Shown here: positions 22,219 to 34,035 of the stretch, piece after piece
Layout of the letters: every line of letters begins with the position of its first letter
How positions within the stretch are numbered: position 1 is the stretch's first letter
NCBI GenBank assembly: GCA_025093985.1
Contig: JACAAK010000006.1
Span: 1,426,001-1,490,000, forward strand
Direction of reading: 5' to 3'
DNA length: 64,000 nucleotides
Source of the DNA: Calvatia gigantea
Lineage: Eukaryota; Basidiomycota; Agaricomycetes; Agaricales; Lycoperdaceae
The notes under the pieces: generated by a model
Seen by the model: only the letters and a program-made list of their open reading frames with translations
Database searches by the model: none
What the model was told of the DNA's origin: nothing
Position numbers and translations under genes: made by a program

Positions 22219-23126
22219 GAGAACCAAAACGAGATTTTCGTGATAAATATTTTACTGTTAAACGTTTAGAAGCTCTAGCCCAAAATCTCAAACTTCTCTT
22301 CCGCGACATCTGAAGATCTGAAGGGCAAGTGCTAGATGGTCCTCCGTTCCGCAGAATAGGCCTGTGTCAAGACGGTGTTAGAGCGTACGCTAACACCAAC
22401 AACCTATTGTATATTGGATCCCCTGCTAAGCATCGCAGGCGACGCCAGCACAATTCCTCTGCCCGTAAGAACTGATTTGAGGCAGCTTGAGGCAGAAACT
22501 TGGATCCAAGGGGCACGGGCATTTCTACCGTATCATACGCATACAGCCAGTCCTGACTGTCCGGTTAAAACCCGCGCATTATTGGCGTAATATTTGGGTA
22601 TCCGTGGAACAGTTCGTACACTTTTTCGTTCCCTCCAATTTTTGAATGGTCCCTCGGTTCGGGTTCAAAGGTTTCAAATCCTCGATTGCAAATCCCCCAA
22701 ATGAACGCTCTTTAGCCACGCTTTAACTCCATTTTTTGACCAGACGCTCGGAAATAACTTGGTTATTCGGGCCAGGACAATCCCATGACGACTTCACACA
22801 ATCGCGCGACATTCCAATATCCACTAAAATCTACGCACCGAGCCCTTAACGAGTGGAGAGCTTTACCACTTCTTTGTCAAGGTTCTGGCGCTTGAAGCAC
22901 AGATTTGGTAGCCTGCTCCTGCAATCCTCTTTTGGCCGTTTTTGGTCACTTATTTTCTCTGCAGGCGATTGCTTGAGGCAATTTCGTAACGTCCGGGATG
23001 CTCCAATCTTCTAGTTCAAGGTCTTGAAAGTCAACCCAAGGGTCTAATGGGTTCGCCACTCCAAGCACATGCGACTTTTGCCACCCAAATTCTGGATTCT
23101 TCGGTAGGTGACCAGTCACCGAAAGG
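22219..23126. other. Intergenic, no supported gene
   Basis: About 0.9 kb. The proximal part is the 3' flank of the acetyltransferase fusion, the distal part the upstream region of hydrophobin 1. No open frame of note. Confidence 0.5.
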
Positions 23127-23133
23127 TATAAAA
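23127..23133 (+). promoter_or_regulatory. TATA box of hydrophobin 1
   Basis: TATAAAA lies 91 bases upstream of the hydrophobin ATG. Highly expressed basidiomycete hydrophobin genes usually have such a box at about this distance, and hydrophobin 2 in this window has one at a matching position. Confidence 0.7.
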
Positions 23134-23217
23134 CGTCTGGGGTCTGAGGAGAGAAGTTCTTCGATTACAGCCACAACTTCCGGCACATCTTCGCCCTCTC
23201 TCTCCCGAAAGCTCATT

Positions 23218-23721
23218 ATGTTCTTCTCCAAACTCTCCGTTATTGCTACCCTTGCTACTGCTGCTGCTGCCCAGACTGGTGGGGGCAAGTCAGTGTGTAA
23301 TATTGGGAAGCTAGAGTGTTGTACGCCATCTCGCGGGCCTTTCAAATGAGCCATGGCTTGACTTTTCCTCCGTCATTTAGGCCAAACAGTCCAAGATGGT
23401 AACAGCGAAGCCGCTCAGAAGCAGCTGAGCGCTCTCGGGCTTGTTGTCAACGATGTCAAGGGTCTCATCGGTATCCAATGCAGCCCAATCAGCGCTCTCA
23501 TTGGCAAAGGCACTGGCTCTAACTGGTAAGTGCATGTTGGCAATACCGCGCGAAAATAATTAAGTCTGCCGTATCCCAGTAATGCTAATCCTGTTTGTTG
23601 CTCGGGGAATCGTTTCAGTAAGCTCAATAATTCCCTTGTCATTTCAGTGTACTGAAGGTGGAACCCATCCACAGACGGAGTTGTTGCTATCGGTTGCACT
23701 CCCATCAACGTCAATGTCTGA
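23218..23721 (+). CDS. Class I hydrophobin 1
   Basis: Small secreted amphipathic protein that self-assembles at air-water interfaces and coats aerial hyphae. Four exons (23218-23320, 23381-23525, 23580-23617, 23675-23721) join in phase to 110 residues. A signal peptide of about 19 residues ends in a run of alanines. All eight cysteines have the hydrophobin spacing: C-x6-CC, a long loop, C, a second loop, C-x5-CC, then the final C in VVAIGCTPINVNV. The long first loop and the C-terminal INV motif indicate class I. Intron positions next to the CC doublets are usual for the family. A TATA box precedes the gene. The product is complete with no lesion. Confidence 0.95.
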
Positions 23722-24185
23722 CCGCCACCCCAAGAGGCGAGGTGTATGTAGTTTTTTATTTTTGCTATTTCCTACCGTTCGCATCGCCGCTATTACAATA
23801 CGGTGTGTGGTGGTTGAATCGGATCTACTCTGTATTCTGTCGGTACTTTATAGATCTCGGCCATATACCTTCTGTAATTACGACGGTAGGCATTTATTGT
23901 TGAAGAACTGACTGGGAATTCTCCAACCTAGAAAATTAGTTGCTTACTTGGTGGTCGACGAAGAAGGTGTGGTAACCCTGTGTCAACTGAGATGTGGCCG
24001 AAGAGTCGAGAAGATAACCGTATGGGGTTGCTCTCGCCCCGAGGCGAAATGATCGGCATGCAATCAATAAAAGATATAATGACGATTTAACACGGCGGGG
24101 GGTGGGTATCACATGGATCTACCCGGATATCCAGGAAGTCATGGCGGAGTGGGTGGAACGTCCAATTCCAAAGTCTAGTCGGTAA
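23722..24185. other. Intergenic, no supported gene
   Basis: 3' flank of hydrophobin 1 and downstream flank of the tRNA gene. No coding signal seen. Confidence 0.5.
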
Positions 24186-24193
24186 TAAAAATG

Positions 24194-24293
24194 TGAGTCG
24201 ACCCAGGTTCGAACTGAGGACCTTCTGTGACCTACCAACCCAGGGCTGGAGAAGGTGTTAGACAGATGCGATAACCAACTACGCCATCGACCC
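24194..24293 (-). tRNA. tRNA-Val (anticodon AAC) with a 26-nt intron
   Basis: Read on the minus strand, the acceptor stem GGGTCGA pairs with TCGACTC (one G-T pair) and the discriminator base is A. The D stem GCG/CGC closes a 9-base loop. The anticodon stem TCTGT/ACAGA encloses CTAACAC with anticodon AAC. The T stem CTCAG/CTGGG encloses TTCGAAC. A 26-nt intron lies one base 3' of the anticodon, the canonical nuclear position. A run of five T follows the 3' end on the transcribed strand (24186-24191), the polymerase III terminator. Mature length is 74 before CCA addition. Confidence 0.95.
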
Positions 24294-24718
24294 TTCGACA
24301 CATTGGGGAAGGAACAGACACACGAAAATCAAAATGTCTGTTGCAAACTCTGAATCTCAGTCTCTGATGCGAACTTACGTACCTCACCGCACTCATTGGT
24401 GGCACCCAAAATACTATGGTTTCATCCCCATTTCATCATTTGAATCAAGATGCAACCAAAATCTTCCTGTACACATACTACAAGGACATATCTATCATAT
24501 CGAGAAGCTGATCGTACAAAAGTTTTGCATTACACCCATCATTCTGCACTGTAAGGCTCGTCCTGCTATCTTGTTTCATAAGCACTGTATCACAGCAAGA
24601 AAAAAGAGATCAGTTTACCCCCGGCTCATGCCACCCCTTGTCATATCCTATCTATTGAAGCCTGTCCTTTCTCCCTCCAAAATTTTGCCACAGTCGTTCA
24701 TTTTCACTCTTTCTGCAC
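24294..24718. other. Intergenic, no supported gene
   Basis: Upstream region shared by the tRNA (minus) and the receptor-like gene (plus). A long open frame beginning at 24334 has no family resemblance and overlaps the receptor's first exon in another frame, so it is not called. Confidence 0.5.
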
Positions 24719-26195
24719 ATGACCTCTGCCAGTATTATTGGCTTCGATCTCGTTGTCATTCTCTCCTTAATTTTAGGGACGCTTGTACTTGGCACTGTAG
24801 CCCTTTCCTCTCGGGTTCACCGACAATCCGCCTGGTATGGGTTCATGGCACCTGCTCTCACTTACAATATCACCCTTGCACTGAGTATAGGCCATCAAAC
24901 GGACACAGGGCCACTGGCTGGTTTATGCACCTTTCAAGCCGTTCTTTTGTATTCCATACCTGGCTGGTGAGCCGCCCACAGGCTGTTGTACGATTCGCCT
25001 TACATCCCACCTTAGGGTCGTCGTTGCGCTTGGTTGCTTCATAATCACTGTGGGCACTTTCAGGCCAAATCTTGGAACGTGTGGTCTAAAGGTTATTACG
25101 ATACTTCTGTAGGTTTACCTTGAACTCAAGGGTCTCGTCGCCGGAAAAGAAAAGGAAGAACCCCGCGTTCCCCCACACCGCACCGGATCATCATGGGTAA
25201 CAACCCCCCTCTGCACGTTCGTCTTACGATTGCGGACTCGCTGATTGTTGGCAGTTAATCGCAGCTCCCCTCCTTTCTTTTGTTTTCTTTCTACTCCTGA
25301 ACGGCTTGGTAGGGAGGTTTTTTTCGCTCGCTCATCTACTAAAACCTCACCACCCGTCCCACTTAGGCCGTGGTTTTGGATTCCAAAACGCCCAATGCCA
25401 CCTTGAATAAAGGTAAGCTCTATTGCACAGCGGCAACGCGTACTGGGTATGTCATCCGAGCTCAACCTTCTTAACTGTGGTTTATTTACTGCGCGATTGT
25501 GTAGACTGTATGTTGGTGGTGCCGTTATGGGGGTGGGAATGCTCTTCTGGGTTATCATCCTCGGTAGGGTTCTGTGCTCCCTACCTATTAGATTGTGTGT
25601 TAAAACCCTTTACATGGTATAGTAAAAGCCGGGTCCCTCTATCGGAGTCACTACTCCGGGCTTAAAAAGGGCAAGACGGCTTTTGATCAGCTTATTAGCA
25701 TCTACACTCGTGCGGTAGCCATTACAATTTCTGGCTCCGTTGCCATCGGGTAAGCATTCCCCGATGTTCCGGAAGTTATTTGAACTTACCGTGTTGATAG
25801 GTTATACGTCTGTGCGGATGGTGTGGTTGCCTCGTACTGCCTAGTGCTCCGTGAGTGTCTGATTTCACGTTAGCTTCACTGTGGTGTACAACTTAACAAT
25901 AAAATTTTGGTAGCGGGTATGATCGTTTTCGTTGTCTTTGGAACTCAAAGGGTAAAGATGGCGGAAATCTAATAGGGACGTCTTATCTGATAAATTCGAT
26001 TAGGACATCCTTGAGAGCTGGGCCTTCTGGCGAAAGGAGCCAAGTTATGCCTCTGATAGCCAGGCTTCCACCTCATCCACTCATGTTGAGACAGTAACTT
26101 CAAGTACACACGGCGCAGGACCGGTGGGCGTTTGGAAGAACATTGGCTATAATTGGAATATCGGGACGAAGACACAGACAGTCTCGTCTTTCTAG
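24719..26195 (+). CDS. Seven-helix GPCR-like membrane protein
   Basis: Ten exons (24719-24966, 25016-25049, 25113-25196, 25255-25308, 25367-25446, 25505-25563, 25623-25749, 25801-25850, 25914-25951, 26004-26195) join in phase to 321 residues. Seven hydrophobic helices are visible: LVVILSLILGTLVLGTVAL, GFMAPALTYNITLALS, a third starting LCTFQAVLLYSIPGW, LIAAPLLSFVFFLLLNGL, YVGGAVMGVGMLFWVIIL, AVAITISGSVAIGLYV and SYCLVLPGMIVFVVFG. The last helix ends in FGTQRDI, a tail start often seen in agaric orphan receptors. The cytoplasmic tail is about 60 residues, rich in Ser and Thr. A ligand or G-protein partner cannot be read from the sequence. No lesion is seen. Confidence in the family is moderate; confidence in the gene is high. 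Confidence 0.85.
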
Positions 26196-26609
26196 GGGTG
26201 ATTTTTCCCCCCTGTTAATGTTGCTTTATCATGACCGATACCTGTGGAGCGAGTTGTGGTAATCCAAGTTGTTAGTGGGCCTCAAAACTTTCAAGGGATC
26301 CCCTTCCTTTCCTTAATAATTGCGCTATATTTATTCGTGTTCGGTACGGGGCCATATTAGCTGCTTCATAGCTCGAAACGCAGTGCGAGATATATCCAAC
26401 CTAACCATCCTCTCCGCTTGATAGATTTATGATTGCTCTGCCAAAAACCGATTGAGCGACAATGGGCCACAATCAATCTGTAGTTGAGGGTCGCCTTTCA
26501 TCTGATCACCCGACCCTGGTTGGCATATCAATGATATCCGAAATTACTCGGATGTAGGCTGGTCGTGATGCCTTCAAGCTAACTACATGGGGCAGGGCAG
26601 TACACCTAA
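26196..26609. other. Intergenic between two convergent genes
   Basis: 3' flanks of the receptor-like gene (plus) and the amidotransferase-like gene (minus). No other feature seen. Confidence 0.5.
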
Positions 26610-27672
26610 TCATCCTGAGCCTACACCAAACATCTTCCAAAAAGTCCTCCCGACGATATCCACACCGTCGTTCTTCCACCACCTCCTTCCCGTTCCCTCC
26701 TTCCTCGGGGGCTCGACATCACCCGAGTCCCCTTCTATACCGAAGTAATCCCTCGTTGTGCCAGCATCGATGGCGCCTGATGCCGACCGTTGGCGGACAA
26801 GCCTTGTGACTATTGATTCGGTGAATTCTGGATGTCCTTGAAGTGTTATGATGTGAATTTGTTCGAGGGACTTAGTATTTGAACTCGATAAAGATGGATG
26901 GAATTTCACAAGCCCCTGGTTGCCGGCTATGCCAGTGGATCCTATGAGATGAATTTTGCCTGAAGAGAGGGAATCTGAGAGTGAATCCAGAGGGATGTGG
27001 TCTCGGTGCATTTGTTGGATGCCCTGCGGGTAAACTGTCAGCTTTTCAACCAAAAACTTGAGATTGACTGGACCTCACTATTTCATCAACTCCGAACAAC
27101 GATTTACCAATATCCGTCATTTGGACCTTGGTTGGACCAACCTCCCAATGGCCGTTATTTCGGACGCACTTTCCGCCGAGCGCCCGACCAACGATTTGGT
27201 GGCCGAAACAGATACCTTGATCGTGGGCCAAACAGATTTAGCCAGGAGGACAGGGTAGATTTGTTCAGAACTGAGGCTCACCACATATCTTAACCTTAGG
27301 ATAGTCCTCGGTAACATGTTGGATCCAGGCAACCAGATGATTTATCCAGGGGATATCCTCATACGCAGAGGCAGCTAGTTATCCGGTTGTCAGTCGGGTT
27401 GCATCTTCCGGGTAGAGAAATAATGCACCTGCCCCTGTGAGCATGATCATATCATACCCTGGTATATTGTTATCTTCTGGATACTCCATCTCCGTTACAT
27501 CGAATCCGTCCACCACAACCTCGGTATTTGAGTTGGGTGGCAGCGAATTCGTCAAAAATCGACTATAGACATCATAATAGCTACCACTAACAGCATGAAC
27601 TGGTCCGGTTAGGCGACCACAGATCAACAGGGCAACGCGAACAATGCGAGGAGACTCGGAATTGGGGGACAT
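26610..27672 (-). CDS. Class I glutamine amidotransferase-like protein
   Basis: Four exons (27429-27672, 27282-27374, 27079-27215, 26610-27023) join in phase to 295 residues. The fold is that of the stand-alone GMP-synthase-like amidotransferases found in yeasts and fungi. The oxyanion strand DYD-type MLTGA is followed by the nucleophile elbow GICFGHQIVGRALGG (catalytic Cys in the G-x-C-x-G-x-Q context). The HRDH region follows, and then the catalytic His-Glu pair in LQGHPEFT. Such proteins usually hydrolyse gamma-glutamyl bonds or carry out detoxification steps; no synthase domain is attached, so the acceptor is unknown. A C-terminal tail of about 45 residues is rich in Arg, Trp and Gly. All catalytic residues are present. 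Start chosen at the first ATG before the conserved VALLICG strand. Confidence 0.9.
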
Positions 27673-28976
27673 TTCTGATGAATGTTAGATCCGTCGAGTT
27701 TAAGTAGTCATGCTGCTACCATATGGGGATGTTTGTGACATTTCTGTCGCGTTTTGTGCAGACCAGTAACTTATGTAACGTCATTAAAATGATTAGCAAA
27801 TTAACGTGAGCCCCCGATGAGACCCACCGAAGAGCCTCAGTCTCAGAGTGCTCACAGATACCTCTGACAGAGATCAATCCGAGCCAATTTCAGGCTCAAA
27901 CCTAAGCATTTCGAGTTACCGAGGACAATGGGTGACGGCGCTCGAAAAAGCAAAGCTTCATTGCCCGTTACTCGGGCCTTGAAGATCCGTCCTTCCCTCA
28001 GGTTGGTAGAGATGGAAGTGGACCATACGGGGCATAGATCATTCCGACAACAGCGTCGTTACCGCTGTGGCAAGGTGGGCGCCTCAAACTATAAGCCCCA
28101 AGGGACTAGGGGCATCTGGTCGCTCGGAGGTTCCATATAGTCTAAGTTTTGGCTGCTGGCCTGAACAACCGACGGTGATGATCAAAGTATCAGCTCACTT
28201 GTCACCCTCCCATGTCCAGATCGTCCATTCTACTCGCTGAACCGAACATTAATCATGTCACCTGCGGCAAGCGGTGATTAAAGATAGACTAAGTGCTCAG
28301 GGGTCAGGCTAGTGCCTTTCCCGCTGGGTTAAGAGGTGACCGCATAGGTCCACGAACAAATGGGAATGGGTTTTGCTAAACTGTTCGGTCGGGACTTGCA
28401 GTTGGAGGTTGTTTGGGATGTGCACAGCGCACAACCGCGAGGGTCTTCTTGGGGTACGCCTAACTCGATGTCAAAAGACTGCAGTAGGTCACTAGGTGGG
28501 ATCCAACGTTTCTCCGTAAAACGCAATTGTATTGCCGTCATGATTCAACACTGAGTCAAAGAACACCACCATATCAAGTCACTGAGACTTCAGACTGTTC
28601 TTTCGCTTGCCTCGCAAAGAATGCAGGAGCAGACAAAAACAACTTAATGTGGCATCTTGCACCAGCAATAGGCTTCAGAAAGTGGATCAGCAAGATTGCC
28701 GTCTCAGTCCAATGGATAGGGCCGGTCATCCGAGTACGCCTATCTCAAGTTTCTGCGGGAGTGTTACTCCGAACTTAAAATATATCCTCCCTTGTAGCGG
28801 TACCGATTCCGGCAGCGGGGTCATTGAAACACCCATCTCTGGAGTGAATCTTCCGTGATAACGCTTTGAAATGCTATGCTCCATATATACGGATAATGGG
28901 GATAATGTACCTATGAATTAGGAAACGAATTAAAATGTTGTAACAACATTCGACATCATTTGCAGAGGTGAAGAGA
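27673..28976. other. Intergenic, no supported gene
   Basis: About 1.3 kb. The plus frame at 27928-28140 is short and basic. On the minus strand, pieces around 28520-28560 and 28740-28850 look protein-like but lie in different frames with stops between. Possibly remnants of a small gene; nothing is recognised. Confidence 0.45.
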
Positions 28977-30034
28977 TCATGACTGAACTCCAGTGCTCGA
29001 GGCAGAGGGGGGTGCAGATGCGGAAGCTTCCTTTTGCTGTTGGGCCAACAGACGTCTAAACATCATCAGTAAACCAAAACGCTCCTCAGTGCGAAAAAGC
29101 ACAAGATAACGCTCACTGTCGTGCGGCCAAAATCATCTTAGCCTTCCTCTCCCTCAAACTTTGCTCTCGCTTCTCTGCGGTGTCCTCCCAAACAGCCTTT
29201 CCACCAACTTCTTCCTCCTTAACCTTCTCTTCACCACTCGCTATACGTTCCTGAAGGTGGAACTTGGAAATGAGATTCTCTTGCTTCTCGGGTTGCTTCT
29301 CCGCTGCGCGTTGAGACGGGCGATTATTACTGGCGGTCGGAGTTTGTGGGGTAGTGTTTATGCGTGGGTAGAGGGTGTAGTACGCTGCGGGAGGCTGTGA
29401 TAACGTCGTAGAAAATGAGGTGAGATGAAGTTTCAAAAGCTAGGGCAGAGGCTATATGGGAAGACGTACTGCTTCCAGATATCCCCTCTCAAGGATCTTG
29501 TTCGTAGTCATTTCGACACTTCCTGAGCGGAGTAAATCATATCTGACATTATCACTGAGAAAGCGTTGTGAGCGGTGTCGAACGAATCCAGCATCGGGGT
29601 ACCGTAATGACATACATAGGAATGTCAGGGAACATATTTGATATCGTCGTCATCTGTTCGTGAATGTCAGCTTACACCTCGAACGTAGGGGTGGCAAACA
29701 AGAAAAGGCGAGGGGTCTTCGAAGAAGGTTTTAGCGAGGGAAGACCAACTTTATCCGCCTGCTGACTGTTAAAAAAGAGATGTGTAGACGCACCATTTCT
29801 TGTGTAACATTTTTGGGTCTAAAGCCTAGCACCTGAGCAGGCGACCGCGGCCTCGATGGGTCATTCGGGTTATTACCTATATGTGCCGTCAGGGAACAAG
29901 AGCCAACACGTCAACGATACGATGTTAGGCGGCGAGCCGGGGTAAGTTGTAGCTAAGTACGCACCAGAAGTAGCCCAACGGAAAAGAAATATGATAACGG
30001 CGAATGCGACGAGGACGTTGACCACTTCGCCCAT
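28977..30034 (-). CDS. CUE1: CUE-domain ER membrane protein (Cue1-like)
   Basis: Yeast Cue1 anchors the ubiquitin-conjugating enzyme Ubc7 at the ER membrane and activates it for ER-associated degradation. Six exons (29965-30034, 29794-29876, 29616-29653, 29470-29554, 29117-29394, 28977-29055) join in phase to 210 residues. A single N-terminal transmembrane helix (VVNVLVAFAVIIFLFRWA) serves as anchor. Next comes a CUE domain: an MFPDIP motif, VRYDLLRSGSVEMT, and a LERG end corresponding to the conserved di-leucine helix. The C-terminal half is charged and helical (EERE/KEEE-rich, RERKAKMILAARQ), as in the Ubc7-binding tail. Length matches the family. The symbol is by domain order, not by proven orthology. 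Confidence 0.88.
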
Positions 30035-30548
30035 CCTGTCTGCGTGTTCTAATATTGAGCGGTGCTGTAGTCGTTGCTCTTAAGCGTCGCCTGTGTTGCG
30101 GGTTGTCGAGTGGGTTGACCAAGAAGGCAATGCCGATTGTTGACAACAATTCTCCGAAACAAACAAGCCCATTTTCGGTTCCTTCAGATCACTTATATAC
30201 TGCTTCCTGCTCAGTGTTGTCTGTCCTCGCGCCGCACATGAGGCCCCTGTTCCCTTTCCACCCCCATTCATTGATTTAACATCGCCATTTCAGTGCATGG
30301 CAGGTAGTAGGGCTATGACCTCTACCTCTTCAGATGTAGCCACTGCTGGTTGGCACACTGGCAAGCAACAAGTTTCATTAAGCAACATCAGAACCAAACA
30401 GAAAAACCTGAGAACAAATGCAAGCTAATTATAAGCGGCAGATTTGACGCTATTCAAACGCACGACCAACGGCAAAAGCGAAACGTTTTCACTCGACGCA
30501 TAAAACTGCACGCAATCCAAATGGACTTGGAACCTGTTCTCGGATCAG

Positions 30549-33320
30549 CTACTGGAGTCCGAAGAGCTGTGCGATTACCCACCAATGATTAAAATTAGTC
30601 TCAAACTTGCCCAAAAAATCCCATCTCTTCGCCATTGCTTGATCCCCTTCGGACGTTTCTGCTGCCGAAATGGCTTGATTCGCCGACTTCGTAAAATTAG
30701 ATGTGTAAACCGCAAAAGTCGAGCAGGTCACAATCAACCTCGAGTACGCCTAAGGAAATTCTAGATGAGAACCGAGTATCGTGACGAACCAAAGAAGAAA
30801 CGTCGCACCCGCAGTAGCTTTGAGCTCGTCAACATACACTCCTTCAAACATGTATCCAGAAAATCCACATGATCCCTTAACAGTTGATCCACGGTTGTAA
30901 CCTTCTCCAACTTCGTTTCCAGCATCCGCCAATTCGGCTCTAAGACCTCAAACGTCGCAAATGCGAGTATTTGTTGGATGAACGATAACATTCTAGCTCT
31001 TAGCAAGCACACCCGTAATCTCCACCGGTCGAATTCTGGATGATGCGGCATGGGTTTACGCCATGGTGTGGTCTTTTGTTCGATCCACATCGATGAGAGT
31101 GATTGTTCGACATGTTTGAGGTGAAGGAGGAATCGGAAGAGGAGTTGGTATCGTAAGATCGTCTTACGCGATATTACAAGCGAGAGCGGGAATTTGACGG
31201 TATAATCGAGTGTTAACGCATCGATTGCTATTCGAAAGTTTAGGCATGTAGATCTATTATTGGTGATCAGAGAAAGCTCACCAAGCATGGATTTCTTATC
31301 GTCCTTCTCTTTCTTCTGCTCCTCGTGTGCATTGTGCGCAATCCCATCTTCCCCTCCCTCCTCACCGCGTCCTCCAATCCCCTGCACGTTCACAACCTTT
31401 AGTAGGAAGTCGTACAATCCACTATCTGCCATTGTGACCTTGACGTCGTCACGATATAATGTATCTTCTCCTTGAGCATCAGTGTTCAAGGCCAGATCTA
31501 ACAAGCTTTGCAGCTTGACAATCGATGCTGAACGAAAAGCTTTTCGAAGTTCAGTGGATGAAAGGTCCAAAAGGTGCGTGAGGAAGGATGACTGCGAGAG
31601 GAAGAAATAGCGTTTTAGCGATCGAAGTCGGGGTATGAGTTGTTGGTCCTTAAGGAGGAGTTGAAGGAGGGTTCGGTTAGCATGCGAGTAAGCGCTCTCA
31701 ATGAATTTGTACAGCCTGAAGATACGCAGGATAAGCAAGGGGTTAAAAAAGTTGCAGGAGTCCATACTTCTCGTTGTCCATGGACAGTTCCTCATCGTCT
31801 GGTGGGAGGTTTTCTGGTTTAAGTTCCATACCACATTCCCGTATCACATTAAGGTATTTTCCCGCTAGCAGAATCTTGTGCTTCCATCCTTCAAGAAGTG
31901 GAGGTATACATGCGCCGCCTGGTAAACGACCGCTCGGCCGGGGTGGAGGAACGCCAGCCTGCGAGCGTTTGGATGATGCAGACGTCGAGCCGTCACGTAG
32001 CTGGATTTCTCTCATCAGCACAAAATGTAAGTACGAAAATCTTGTCACTTCTCACCGTATACCGTCTCTCCCAATACTCATCAGTATAATCCATCTCCAA
32101 GATCCCATGGTTTATAAACTTGCTCTCCTTCACAAGCAATTCCTCATAAGGATCCTCGAGCTTGCCAGTTGTAACCCAGTCCTCGATCATATCCACATAC
32201 GGTTTACCGGCAGCTTTCAACAGCGTCCCATAAATCATCCTCGCAGTCGGATCCCCGCTCATATTTTGCATCCGGTCGTTAATGATCGCCAACACTTCAC
32301 CGCCTTTGACCGCAATTGCGCTCGATTCCGACACTCCGTTTTTCGTGATCTCTGAGAGCACCGCACGTAATTTCGCACCCCCGAGGCCTAGCGCTTCGTT
32401 ACGTGCCTCTTCTTCAGGATCAATGTCGGATGAAGAGGATGAGAGGGAAGCAGAGTCATCCTGATCTGCGGTAGCGAGCTCGAGCGTAAGTTGATAGATT
32501 AGGGAAAGTGTATGAACTGTCGGGTGGACGTAGAACCAGAGTTTCTGCAGGGAGAATTGAGAGGAGGTGTTGAAGGCGTGTTCAAGTTGAGAGAGGAGAG
32601 TTTGGTAGTCCTGAACGAAAATTTAGAAGGCATGGCGAGAATTTCCTAGGAGCTATAGCCAACCTTGAGCATATCGCGAATAGCCGCACATAACGCGTGA
32701 TTGACAAGTCCATAGTCCAGATGACTTCGGTGTTCGACAAATGCTGAGATAGCGGTATAATACTTTCCCAATGGTAATATCCGTTCAACAAGGTCCCTGA
32801 GGGATGAATCTCACGAAGTCTCAATATCAAAATGCATGATAACAAGTTCATGGTTTCTCACCTAGGGACGGGGATACCACAAAACGAATACCCTGCAGCG
32901 GATCATCGTCTTCTGGTGAATATTCCGGATGAAATGTGATATAAGTTCCCTCAATGCCCTTCACCCTATGTAATGAGATACACTCCCAGCCTGCAAGAAT
33001 AAACCGCTTACCAGTAAAACATAAAGCAAATCCTCCAAGATCGTAGCTTCCTGGACATCGAGTGGGACCCGATCCAGAGATTCTTGTTTGGCCTTTCCCT
33101 TCTCTTTCGATTTCGGCGCAGAATTATTCGACACAACTCTGGAATTCAACGGCGCACGAACAAACGAAGTTTCTGCGATGAAGGACGACTCGTTCTGGTC
33201 TGAATAGATGTATCAAACTTCCAGCGCGGCATCGCCAAAGTTACTAAGCGCACTTTTCGAACCTCCCTCGCGCGAATAATGGATAGGCCCATCAGGTTCA
33301 TCTTCAAGGCCATCTTGCAT
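30549..33320 (-). CDS. SPC97: Gamma-tubulin complex component 2 (GCP2 / Spc97 / Alp4)
   Basis: Core subunit of the gamma-tubulin small complex that nucleates microtubules at the spindle pole body. Eight exons (33245-33320, 33012-33199, 32862-32958, 32664-32809, 32056-32610, 31768-32000, 30809-31715, 30549-30749) join in phase to 800 residues, near the length of fission-yeast Alp4. The N-terminal GRIP1 region runs from EATILEDLLYVLL through RDLVERILPLGKYYT and WERRYTLRDG. The GRIP2 region includes NRTLLQLLL, KFPLSLVISRKTILRYQLLF, FEVLEPNW and DHVDFLDTCLKEC, which in this family contacts gamma-tubulin. An acidic serine stretch separates the two parts. Start at 33320 is the first in-frame ATG after an upstream stop. 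No lesion. The same-strand CUE gene lies 0.5 kb downstream. Confidence 0.93.
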
Positions 33321-33928
33321 TCGATTTCGGCGGACAGAGGCGATTGTTCCTGTGATCTACTGGTGCTCGTGGTCAGTGCCCGTCGTGCAGTGACGATTGT
33401 AGCCGTTCGACCTTGGTATATTCTCTCGCAGACAATGCAAACGTTTTTCTCCTCCGTTCTATTCGCGCCCCGGGTGTATATGTGTTCATGGCCAGATATT
33501 AGAGATGGCGGGTTGTGTCAAGATTCACTCAAAACGCGTCCCCCATCAACGAGGTCACGTGTTGCGGACTGATCTAGCAACGCTCCTGGGCCCTGCCAGA
33601 CTGCCACTGTGTGAACCGACGACGACGACAGTTATTAGTTATTCCTAAGAAAAATCTGTAGATGTGCCAACACCCCCCAAAGATGCGAAACCTATGCGAA
33701 ACGCAACCCAAGAGCCCCAGTTTTTAAACACCCTGTTTACTTTCTGCCGGTTGTCCCAGTGCGCCAGTCCCATTTCAAGGACTCCGGACGTGTTTGGAGC
33801 CTATAATATGAGAAGGGTACATCAAAACACCCTTGTGAGGTAAACTCGTCTCCAACGCTCCACACCAGAACAAAAGCTCGTACGAGCTAAGGATCGCGTA
33901 TCAACGGCGCAACCCGTCCCAAAACCTG
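33321..33928. other. Upstream region of GCP2 and hydrophobin 2
   Basis: Divergent intergenic region; no supported gene. An open plus-strand frame at 33279-33572 partly overlaps the first GCP2 exon and is a shadow. Confidence 0.5.
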
Positions 33929-33935
33929 TATAAAA
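33929..33935 (+). promoter_or_regulatory. TATA box of hydrophobin 2
   Basis: TATAAAA, 101 bases upstream of the hydrophobin 2 ATG, similar in position to the box of hydrophobin 1. Confidence 0.7.
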
Positions 33936-34035
33936 GGACCTTTGTCTGATGCTATTCAAGCAGTACCCCAGGCCACTTCCAAGTCTTATCACTCATCTCA
34001 CACAATCCCAGAAACTCCATCACTCTTTTAACAAA

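Noticed and set aside
24334..25044. Open plus-strand frame of 236 codons upstream of the receptor gene
   Set aside because: Overlaps the receptor's first exon out of frame and shows no domain, while the receptor frame has seven helices and consistent introns.
31774..32355. Open plus-strand frame of 193 codons
   Set aside because: Antisense to the conserved GCP2 exons at 31768-32610.
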